A DNA stretch of 27,037 bases from Choristocarpus tenellus KU-1152 (Eukaryota > Phaeophyceae). The translations under genes and the position numbers were made by a program. The DNA lies in NCBI GenBank assembly GCA_964200185.2, contig CAXNAD020000157.1, positions 1 to 27,037 on the forward strand. The letters are read 5' to 3'. The notes beneath the pieces are model-generated. The model did no database searches and was not told the DNA's origin. It saw nothing but the letters and a program-made list of their open reading frames with translations. Within the stretch, counting starts at the first letter, position 1; each line of letters starts with the position of its first letter. This document shows, one piece after another, positions 11,042 to 19,739 of this stretch.

Positions 11042-11953
11042 GTCTGCGACCGACCAACAGGAACATAACTGTGTGATGGAGTGGACAGTAAGTTCTATGG
11101 GTCGATGGCTGACATCTGGCGCTTCCTTAGAGCGTAAATGAAGGGAAGAAAGCATATTGTGTGTAATTTCATACTCTCTCTGTTCAAGAACAATGACTTT
11201 TCAAAAGTCAAGATCAAGTTGGGAGATTCAAAAGTTGATAATAAGCGCAAAAAATCACCTTCAGAGTCCAACCCTGGGAACAGGGAAGCAGTAAATTAGT
11301 TATTGGGGATCGTAAAGGAGAAATAGAAGAGTCTGCGTCGGGTATTCAGCAGTAAGTCACACTTATTCTAAGACCAACGGCACTGGGGTGGGCTATTCTC
11401 CTTTGCCACTTCATCGCGATGGACAATAATCCACTTTCGGCAAAGTGCTCTTACATCCCAGTCTTCACATTTTGCTCTACCGCCTACCTCCACATCGTTG
11501 CTACCATCCTTGAGCTGTGAGTATGTTGCCATCCACGGGTATTACTTTACCACATCATCTTTCACATCACAATCGACTCTCCTACCTCGTCAACCAACCC
11601 TCGACCTTCGCTGTCCGGCAGTGGGTTATAGAAAGTGTTGACCTCAAGAAGATGGTGTTTGTCTTGAATAACAGGGTACTTATGACATACCAAATCACTG
11701 TCGACTCCTTGATACTCGAGGAGTGTGTAAAGAGATGAAAATGAGTGTTACTAAGATGCTGATGAGGATGTCCATCACCACAAAGGGTTCGATGGGTGCC
11801 TCGAATCACACCTTCCACTCCCTCACTGTATCCTGCATCAATGGCGCATTTCAGATTATTGTTCTCTCTCTGACTGCATCAAGCACTAAGGCAGAACAAC
11901 ACAAGAGGATGTTGCTATGGATGAATGGGCCCACACAACCTTACTGGATTGAA
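11042..11953. other. Interval between the EMC10 promoter region and the tandem repeats
   Basis: No gene was recognised. The left two thirds are CpG-rich. There are donor-like sites (AGCA/GTAAGTCAC near 11350) and a frame at 11517-11738 that looks mildly coding (VDLKKMVFVLNNRVLMTYQI), but they cannot be joined into a recognisable protein. Confidence 0.4.
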
Positions 11954-12560
11954 TTAGGGTACATTGAGGGGAGAGTCATTTTATGACTGTACCCAATTTC
12001 GATGTGACTGTGAGATGTTTTTGTATTTTGTGTTTTTTGTGTTTATATTTCTGAAGGGAGAGAGTCTCTCTATGGCAGTGCCCCATATATATGTTATTGT
12101 ATGTTGCATCTGTATGCATTTGTGTTTATATTTCTGAAGTTGGAGAGTTATTCTATGACTGAACCCTACCATTATCTTATTGCAAGACATTTTTATTTGT
12201 ACTTGTTTACATGTCCATCGCTCTTAAGGAGGGAGAGGCTATCTATGGTAGTGCCTATTTCAGTATTACTGTAATTTTGCGTCTGTGTCCATTAGTGTTT
12301 ATATTTCTAAAGGGGGAGAGTCTATGAGAGTACCCTACCATTATTTTGTGAGACATTTATGTCTGTACTTGTTTATATGTTCATAGTTCTTAAGGAGGGA
12401 GAGAGCCTTTCTATCGTAGTTCCTAATTTTTTTGTTAGTGTGAGACACTATTTTTGAGTCTGCATTGAATTGTGTTCCATGGTTTTGCAAGGGGGAGAGT
12501 CCTTCTATGACAATACCATATTTATACACGAGTGTGAAACTCTGGTGCAGGAGGTTTTCT
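11954..12560. repeat. Degenerate tandem array, seven units of 82-99 bp
   Basis: A purine-rich core like AAGGGGGAGAGT recurs at about 11964, 12051, 12134, 12223, 12307, 12389 and 12488, giving spacings of 87, 83, 89, 84, 82 and 99 bp. Each core is followed by a TCTATG(A/G)CAGT(A/G)CC-like segment. The lead-in differs between units: GTGTTTATATTTCTGAAG precedes units 2, 3 and 5, and GTACTTGTTTAYATG precedes units 4 and 6. Units 3-4 and 5-6 therefore look like copies of a dimer of about 170 bp. No reading frame persists across units, so it is probably a minisatellite. Confidence 0.7.
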
Positions 12561-13129
12561 CTTGAACGTTGAGTCAAATGCACAGAGTGAGTGCCGTGAG
12601 GTGTGAGTGTCACGCTAGTATATCTGTCATCAGCGCAAACGTTGGAAGGGGTTTTTTCCTTCAGGTTCCTCCTCCACTGGATTCCCAACGCTTCCTACTG
12701 ATATGTTATGACCTGGAAGTGATATTCATTTCATTTCTGCTATGTTCATGGTAGGAGAAGGAGTGACATTTTATTTCCTAGTTCAATGACCTGTTCTTCA
12801 CTTTGAAGCAGTTATGCTTCATTCTGGGGAGGGGTGTCACAGGTGATAGCCTTTTTGCATTTAAGCCATTTTTTTCTTCTATAATTCAAACACATTTCTA
12901 TGCTTGAAGTACTAAGTTGATTTGAGACCCTTGATTTCTCTATTGTTTGAAAAGTTTTGACCGAATTCAGAAAATTTCCTACATGTATTTGTGTACAAAG
13001 TCAAAATTTGCACATGTTTGTCAGCATCCTTAAAATGCAACCTTGGTTACCTCTTGTCTATTTTGATTCACTACGACTTTGAAGTCCTAGATCTAATATG
13101 TTGTACTTCCTATTTGTTTATTATTTATT
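12561..13129. other. Interval between the tandem array and the hAT remnant
   Basis: No gene was recognised in these AT-rich 570 bp. Part of it may be unrecognisable upstream sequence of the decayed transposase that follows. Confidence 0.4.
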
Positions 13130-13614
13130 GTGAAGCCACAAAATTGGCTAGGAATGGTTGTTCAGTCCTATTTATACCCCTTGGAAAGCAATGAAATCGA
13201 AGTGAGAGCTTCAGTATATTTGACGACATTTCCATCATGGAGCCTTCTACGAGCCTCATCATCCATACACAGTGTTGTGAATTGGAGCTACACATCTTAT
13301 CATCATAAGCTTGCAGAGAGTTTCGTAACAGTTCAGCTGGTGGTGGTGGAATGGTGGAACACAGAGTTAGGAAGAACATGAAGGACATGTAAACCTTGAC
13401 ACTTTCAAAGTTGCAGGAAGGCTTAAGACCTGCTTTAGCTTATGATCATATGGCAAACTTGCCCAATCCATTCCTGGCAATTCCTGCTACACAGGCAGAA
13501 TCAGAGCAGAAATTCTCTAAGGCTAGGAATATTATGACCTCGAAATAGAACTGGATGGGCCCAGAAAATATGCAGCTCTTCATCTTGCTGCGCAGCATTA
13601 ACTACAGTAGTTGA
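13130..13614 (+). pseudogene. Decayed hAT-family transposase C-terminus
   Basis: hAT transposases end in a dimerisation domain with a WW-containing motif, then a leader like LAIPAT.A.SE..FS.A, then T.KRN.L.PEN...L. One frame here reads VVVEWWNTE (13340-13366). A second frame, reached only by a frameshift between about 13366 and 13420, reads LPNPFLAIPATQAESEQ and then KFSKARNIMTSK from 13459 on. An in-frame TAG (13546-13548) replaces the residue after SK. The match then resumes with NWMGPENMQLFILLRSIN and ends at TGA (13612-13614). With a frameshift and a stop it cannot make a transposase. The N-terminal BED finger and DDE core were not found. The family call is from motif recognition. Confidence 0.75.
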
Positions 13615-13895
13615 TATGAGAAGTAGCCCAGTGTGCAGTGCCTCTGATCAAAAATCGGGATAGTTTCCCAGATGAAGGTAAAGCAAAAACGAAAAAAGAT
13701 CTAGATAAATGTTTTGGACCGGACTGACTGGTTCCAACATTTTCTGAGATGTACAGTCCACGTCCACTAAGTATTGGAGCCTGCCTGGCCCATGGGCTGT
13801 GGTTGTAATTTTTTCCTTTAGTCTGGGGACTATCCCGACCTGTGGTCAGAAGCACTACACACTGCACTACTTCTCATACTAACTCCTGAACTTAA
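13598..13895. mobile_element. MITE-like inverted-repeat element bounded by TTAA
   Basis: The arms at about 13598-13671 and 13821-13895 are imperfect inverted repeats of about 74 bp. The left arm reads TATGAGAAGTAG, CAGTGTGCAGTGC, TCTGAYCA and TCGGGATAGT in order, and the right arm repeats this on the other strand. Both outer ends are TTAA (13598-13601 and 13892-13895). The 150 bp between the arms has no coding content. This fits a non-autonomous DNA transposon or foldback element. The TTAA ends recall piggyBac target sites, and the CAGTG inside the arms recalls hAT ends, so the superfamily is open. The left arm overlaps the last codons of the hAT remnant. Confidence 0.7.
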
Positions 13896-14615
13896 CTCTC
13901 ATACTATAACTAAGGTTAGGTATTAACAGCACCCTTTTTAGAAGTACTTGTGACATTATCATGAGAAGATTAAAGATCTGATGTTTGTAATATGATACCT
14001 TCTAACGTTTTTAATGGAGCTTTATGTCCAGCACTAAATAAATATTGCCGAATTGCAGATCACTGCAGCGTCAAAATGAAAACATGTTAGAGCCAATCAG
14101 TAGCATCTGTTAACTCTGTTAGGCAAATAATAGAATAAGAAAAATATCAATGGGGGGTGGGAGGGATGGGTGTGTGAGCAAATGATATGCTAGCAGGCAA
14201 ACCCAGTGTTCATATTTTTTTAACCCGTGGCTGCGTACGGGTGGCCAATGCTAACAGAGGTCACTTGGGCACTCTCTTTGCAACAAAAAAAAGGTTGTCC
14301 ATTATATTGAACGCTTCCCACCTGGTATGTATGTTTTATGTTACATATTTGGGGTCAAATCTACCCATTGAGAACGGGCATAATTTACTTATATTACCTC
14401 TGTCCTTGCATTTTGTGCGTTGGGACAGCCATCTCATCTCTCAATTGCTCTGCCTCCACCCTTGAATCTTGTACTGGACCAGCCTAACCAATGTTACCTC
14501 AATCTTGGTCCAGTAATTTCGTGGCATAGCAAAATATAGAATAGTATAGGTGTAATCCTCTGTACATGCCTCATGGAACTTTGATAATCAAATCAGATTT
14601 CCATAAATAGAAGTC
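13896..14615. other. Interval without a recognisable gene
   Basis: No gene was recognised. It contains a G-rich stretch near 14151-14175 and a short inverted repeat, ACCCGT/ACGGGT, near 14223-14242. The plus-strand frame at 14187-14465 has no family resemblance. Confidence 0.45.
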
Positions 14616-14689
14616 TGGTGTTGACAGGGTTTGAACTTTGAAATTCATGTAGGGAACAGCCACCTTAACTGCTAAGTCACAAGAACACC
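14616..14689 (-). repeat. tRNA-like relic or SINE head
   Basis: Read on the minus strand, 74 bases begin GGTGTTC and end CAACACC plus A, giving six of seven acceptor-stem pairs. An A-box-like GTGACTTAGCAGTTAAGG (14662-14679) and a B-box-like GTTCAAACCCTGTC (14623-14636) lie at tRNA-like spacing. The T stem pairs poorly and the anticodon arm is only partly paired, so it is not a working tRNA. It is best read as a decayed tRNA gene or the head of a tRNA-derived SINE. No terminal tail or target duplication was identified. Confidence 0.4.
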
Positions 14690-17600
14690 CTGGACAGATT
14701 TGGATATTTTCTGACTTGTCCATACTACTAGGGCAGTAAGAGATTGTAAGCATAGCAGGCTGTAGGTCAGCTTCCAGTGATAGGAAGAGGCGGATTGTAA
14801 GAATATGGTACAATTTGATGGTAAAGAACAAATCACAGATTATGTGGCTGAATGAAGATGTATATACTATAATACACATAAGCATCTATTCCCTCATGAA
14901 TTCGATATATTTGGGGGCATCTTTTGACTGTACTAGCCAAACCTCTCTTCACCAAGCCAAATCGGTAAGATACTTTCATATCCATGGTTGGCAACTGCTT
15001 CAACGTGCCTTGACAACAAAATGGTCAACAATCACACTCAAATCACCAGGATGATGAAAAGCCCTGCAACCATCTGTACGCCTGGATCAACATGCAACTC
15101 ATACCTCCAAATCACTTTGAAGAACACTGACAGACATGGGAATTGTACTAGACCAAATATTCATACATGTTAATAAGTAGAATATGAACAGTGGCATCAA
15201 AGTACATTTTCACAGCACATGAGCTTACAAATTCTTTCTAGGTGTTACTCCTCTGCTAAGTTATTTTTTATTGATGAGGTACCCCATGAGTGGTTCAACA
15301 AATTGATTACTTCAACGTTCGAAGTGAGCACCAAGTCTCCCTAACATTTAGCGCAGAGGCCCTTTGTTTCAGTCCATTCTCTGATTTGAGAATACTTAGT
15401 AATAACATACTTTCCCCATAAGTAGCTATCTCAATATATCCCAGTGTCGGAGTGGGGAAATGCTACTTACGTATTGTCTTTGGTTGAGCAACCACCAAAG
15501 AGGACAATGAACAGAAAAAATCTCTTATTACAGCAGTGCCAAACATGAATTAGTTGCTGTGAACAAGGTTAGCCCTCTGCTGGATTTGTCTATGGCAGAA
15601 CAATGTCTGCTAGGTTAGACTGGGTAAACATTTGCATCAGAACTGAACTCAACTCAGTAGTGGATCTCACTAGTACAATACTTTGATGTCAGTTTACGGA
15701 CACCTCATGGTAGCAGGAAACAATTGAGGACTTGTTTGTGAGTCAACATATGCAATTGCATCAGAAGTATGGGGTTTCAGAGATGTGCAGTGCAATTAGT
15801 GTGATATGGTAGTGGTGAGAGAGTGTAAGAAATCACACTGAATCTTTGAGGGATATGATATTATAAATTCATCACATAAGAGACACCAAAATAGTTACAC
15901 ACATAGTAGCCAGCATAAACTTCAAATCCATAGTTCGTACCTACCCAAATGTCAAATGGGGATTGCCGTCTCTTGTATTACCAATTATATGTTCATGTTG
16001 GTAGACCATAATCACACTGACAAGGATCATCTGCATGAGATGGTTGACATCTCAAAGAGAGCATTCCATCAGTTGAAATGGTACTGAAACCAAGTACAGG
16101 ACAAAGCATGGAATAAACATGTGATACTAATGTTACATAGAGTGTAAACATACCTCTGAACTTGTTCAATTACATTGATACTACTGTACACTATACAGCA
16201 GTGGCAACAGTCACACTATCAGAACTCAGATCTGAGGGGATAAATATTGAACAGTCAGTTCCAAGAGAGGGAGTGCATCACACATCAACAGTAGGGTACA
16301 CCTCAGTATTACTGAAGTAGTTACCTTGAAAAATCACTATGAATCCCTGTGTGTAGAGTCATGCCGTACTGTATCCAATATTCTCATTTCATTGATTCTC
16401 CCCTTAACACAGGTTTGTGGCATCAGTGTCAGCTAGAAAAGGGAATAGAGATAGCACATGGAACTGTTAGAGGTATAAGGTGCATGAGCAATTGTGAGGT
16501 TTGACCCAGAGGAGAAGAGGCAGGTCACAACTCTCTCCAAGCAAGGACAAAGTTGGGAAGCATTCTATTTTAAACTTCATGTTTGACCTTTTCTTACTCT
16601 TGCAGAACCAAACTTGACTTCAACTAATACAAGTTTTAGAACAAGTTTATCTAACCTCTGATGTGGTGACTTGATCAAAAAGCAAACAATGCGAAAAAAG
16701 CTGACTTATTCTGCCACAAATACATCTCTCCATTTCAATCCTAGTTGTTGGGAAATCTGTCTCATACCAAGACAAAATCTATAAACTGCACTAAACCCAT
16801 GGTGCTTTTTTTGAAACACTAGAGCAACTCAGCAATATGAGTGCACTTTCTCTTTCTATGAGCACTAGGAATGAGGATTGTTGAGTGCCATGCCTGTTCA
16901 TCACTAGAGGATTTGGAGGTGAGTGAACAAATTGCTATACACCACAAAAATATGCTCTGAGTACATTCCATCATGTAACTGCTTTTCTTGGAGGTAGTCT
17001 GCTGGATGTTAGAGATGGACTCTCAAGGTACAATCTGTCAAGAGTATTGATTCGAGTGAAACCTTCAACTTGTGCTTACAGCCCCATGGGCATCCTTGCT
17101 CAAAGGTGGAGTAGAATATCAACAAGAACAACCAGGCATTCGAAAGAGAGGCAAGTTGATGAAATATAGATAAATTGACAACAGTCACCTTTGGTTATTC
17201 AACATTACAAGTCAAAAGCCTTTGACCCTTGTATTAGGCAACAGACACAGTAATACAGCCTACCAGGTCAAAATTCTCAGCAGGCAATGCATCGTCAAGT
17301 TTACCCCCTCAAGGGCCTTTCCTGCTCTAGCTCTAGTCACTGTGCAGTAACCTCTAACAAATATGAACTGCCATCCACAAACATGGCAGTATGTTCGTAA
17401 CCATCAATTTCATTGTGGTGGAAAAGTGGCAAGCTCAAGCAACACAACATGGAGGCAGTCGTCAATGTTTCTGGACTGTAATTTGCACCTTGTATGACAC
17501 TATATTTTTGAACTTGCTTGATACTGTTTCCTCACAGAGATGTCCCTTTCAAAATTCCAGCACCTTGTGAGAAATAGGAAATTTGGTCAGGAAGCTCAGA

Positions 17601-17984
17601 ACCCCCACATGGGGACTTAGTCTTGGAACTAGATGATGCTCATTTCCTGAGTGGTAGGAGACATGGCAAAAAGGCACCAAGAAAATGTTAGAACACACTC
17701 CAACGATAAGATAGGGGTATTCCAGAGTATTCCCAATGTCTTCAACACATATTGTCAACGGAAAAAGAAGCAATGTATGGAATGCCGATGGCCAAAAATG
17801 GAAAGTGCAAACATGCCAAGGAAAAAAAAGACTCTTACACAGGATACATTCGCAACTAGCTGTGGATTGCTCGACTCGCAACTCCTGAACAGGATGTTCT
17901 ACAGAGTCATCACCTCAAATAAGAGTTGTGCCCCAAACATTGATGTATCTGTGACGGTTAACTTGATTTGTTCGACCTGAGCAC
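14690..17984. other. Long interval without a recognisable gene
   Basis: No protein or RNA gene was recognised in about 3.3 kb. From about 15174 to 17548 there is no open frame of 60 codons on either strand. CpG is extremely scarce (about one in 16081-16500). A weak tRNA-like stretch lies on the minus strand near 15310-15375 but is too poor to call. A 109-codon plus-strand frame at 17651-17980, rich in Lys, Arg and Cys, matches no known family. The last part probably includes the 3' flank of the IF-1 gene. Confidence 0.55.
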
Positions 17985-19168
17985 TCACTTGAAGCGGAAG
18001 GTAATTCTCCCACGAGTTAGGTCATACGGCGAGAGCTCCACCCTTACTGGATCGCCCACCAGGATTCGAACAAAATTTTTGCGTATCCTTCCACTGATGG
18101 TACACAATATAACCTTTCCGGTGGCGCCAACTTCCACCTTGAACATCGCGTTTGGGAGACCTTCCTTCACAATGCCCTCGATCTACCAAGACAAATGTAT
18201 CGAAGGTCAACAATCAAAACATGCGATTGAGAGTATGTGCGAGCTGCAAAGAAACTTGTTAATAACGAGATATAATTGACAACATACTGCAGACAAAACC
18301 AAATCTAACCCATTTCATATTCCCTCCCCGTTGTTGTGAGCCCAACCCCATACACTACTGTACAGGGGCGACGACCTGTAAGACCATGCATCAAGCATCA
18401 TTACCTTTACTTCTGCTTTTCATGGAAATATCACCGATGCAATAGCGGTAAAGAGACCTCCCATAGATAAATCAAATACTTCGTAACATGGACACGAACT
18501 TACGTTGCGAACAAATCTAGCAGTATGAGCACACATGGATAATCGATCGACAGATATCACAAGGTTCTCCTTTCGAGGCATGTCTGGGTTAGACGCATCC
18601 CGAATCAAACTGGAGGTGCGAAAACTCTTACTGAAGGAGAACTGGACGGACAACAGTCTTACTAGGGCTATCATACATACAGTTTTCAACATCTCTCAGC
18701 TCAACTCATGGTGGTCATAGGCATCTCCTCCAGCCAACTTGGCTATCTCCTTGCATCTCCTCAAAACTTCACCTCAATAACGTCATCTTTCTCCTTTCTT
18801 TCCCGTGGCTGGGCATCCCCTTGACTCCGGCCACCTCGGCCACCCCTTCTTTTCGCATACAGCACGGTACTAGTGCCTCCCACACCAGATGCTCGTCGCT
18901 GACCGAGTAACCGAAGCTCTGGGTTCTTCACTGAAGGTATCTCGAGGGTACCCTGGAATGGCCCATCATGAACCACTGCAACAGAGAGAGGGGTAAGTCC
19001 GACTAAGGTCCTACGTACCGCAACCACAGATCCGAAACAAGCTCGAATAGAAGGCTTGACCACGGCGACGGAGGAGTGAGAGACTGAAGGATTGACAACA
19101 AAGCCGCCAGTCCTTGCAAAAGAGAGTGCACCTAGCACCACGCCCAGTACTCTCATCACCTGAGACAT
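17985..19168 (-). CDS. infA: Nucleus-encoded plastid translation initiation factor IF-1
   Basis: IF-1 is a small OB-fold protein that binds the A site of the 30S subunit during bacterial-type initiation. Exon 1 is 19168-18773 (132 codons) and exon 2 is 18182-17985 (65 codons plus TGA). A 590 bp intron (GTGAAG to GGTAG) splits the domain in phase 0 between DVIE and IEG. The mature domain (from about residue 126) reads [18 protein letters not shown], then [13 protein letters not shown] and [15 protein letters not shown], nearly colinear with bacterial IF-1. The first 125 residues are extra: a hydrophobic signal peptide ([12 protein letters not shown]), a likely cleavage ALS/FAR at residues 16/17, then a Ser/Arg/Val-rich, acid-poor stretch like a transit peptide. 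This bipartite form directs proteins through the ER into secondary red plastids. A mitochondrial role is unlikely because mitochondria generally lack IF-1. The start has G at -3 and opens the signal peptide. Confidence 0.93.
18183..18772 (-). other. Intron of the IF-1 gene
   Basis: These 590 bp lie between the two IF-1 exons. No nested gene was recognised: the minus-strand frame at 18420-18692 does not resemble a known protein and the IF-1 domain is complete without it. It is moderately CpG-rich, like the flanking exons. Confidence 0.85.
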
Positions 19169-19688
19169 AACACCACAAGCACAATAAATGTGTGGGAAAT
19201 GATGTTGCAGTTCATGATCACATTATGACTGATGCAGAGGAGGAGACAAGGATTCGATCGAGAATAGTTATCTATCCAAAGATCAGATTAATTTTGCAGA
19301 ATGAGCAATTTATTTATCGAGGTCTTTCAAACTTCAAGATATTTCGCGTTATATTCTCGATTTTGAAGTGGGAACTAATCCCAATCTAAGCGTGATTGTA
19401 CATTCTTCCAAAGGTTCTTTGGAAAGTGTGGATATATGTCAAAATAGAGGTAGTAAGAGGACGTTGCCACATGGGCAGAGACATATTCCCATGGTAAAGA
19501 CTGTTGTCGTGAAGGTATATTGAGCGTCCTGTATGTACCTCCCTTCTCTACTGCCTTGATTTCTGTCCTTTCGTCGTTCTGAAAGAGTTTTATAGGATGC
19601 AGGAGACGTTGTAGGAAGAGTGCTGTGCTGGGACAAAATTGCGTGGGTCGAGTCTGGCCCCCTGGAAGTTTTTGTGTGGCGCTCTGGC

Positions 19689-19695
19689 TATTTAA
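19689..19695 (+). promoter_or_regulatory. TATA-like box of the kinase gene
   Basis: TATTTAA lies 45 bp before the kinase start codon. Transcription starting about 30 bp downstream would fall near 19720, giving a leader of about 20 bases. This is inferred from position only. Confidence 0.35.
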
Positions 19696-19712
19696 TCTTA
19701 TACGGCGTGTGA

Positions 19713-19723
19713 GACGTCACGTG
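19713..19723. promoter_or_regulatory. Overlapping GACGTC and CACGTG palindromes
   Basis: GACGTC (19713-19718) and the G-box/E-box CACGTG (19718-19723) share one C, forming GACGTCACGTG. It ends 16 bases before the kinase ATG. These are the core sites of bZIP (ACGT) and bHLH factors in many eukaryotes. The position at the probable transcription start is unusual. Function is inferred. Confidence 0.4.
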
Positions 19724-19739
19724 AAGGACGGGGGTGTGA

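Larger units (their letters stand above)
9480..11800. promoter_or_regulatory. CpG-rich promoter region of EMC10 (approximate limits)
   Basis: By eye, CpG density is about 45-60 per kb over EMC10 exons 1-4 and for about 1.2 kb upstream of its start. It is only a few to 15 per kb in most of the intergenic and intronic DNA. For example, 10381-10740 has roughly 18 CpG. The rise is centred on the first exons, as expected for a methylation-free promoter island. The extension well past the EMC10 start suggests that transcription may also leave toward the right. Confidence 0.5.
19169..19739. promoter_or_regulatory. Shared divergent promoter of the IF-1 and kinase genes
   Basis: Only 571 bp separate the two start codons, which face apart, so both promoters must lie here or in the first exons. 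CpG is enriched toward the kinase side and into its first exon (about 27 in 19681-20100). The part next to IF-1 is AT-rich. No other gene is visible. Confidence 0.7.

Noticed and set aside
11840-11990. Resemblance of SLTASSTKAEQ to the RNase H end of Ty1/copia polyproteins, followed by a purine run like a polypurine tract
   Set aside because: The match is a few residues, the rest of RNase H is absent, and the purine run is one unit of the tandem array. No long terminal repeats were seen.
15310-15375. Minus-strand tRNA-like stretch with TTCGAAC
   Set aside because: Only fragments of the A and B boxes fit and no cloverleaf can be drawn.
17651-17980. 109-codon open frame rich in Lys, Arg and Cys
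   Set aside because: No recognised domain and no zinc-finger spacing. It overlaps an equally long frame on the other strand and lies in the 3' flank of IF-1.
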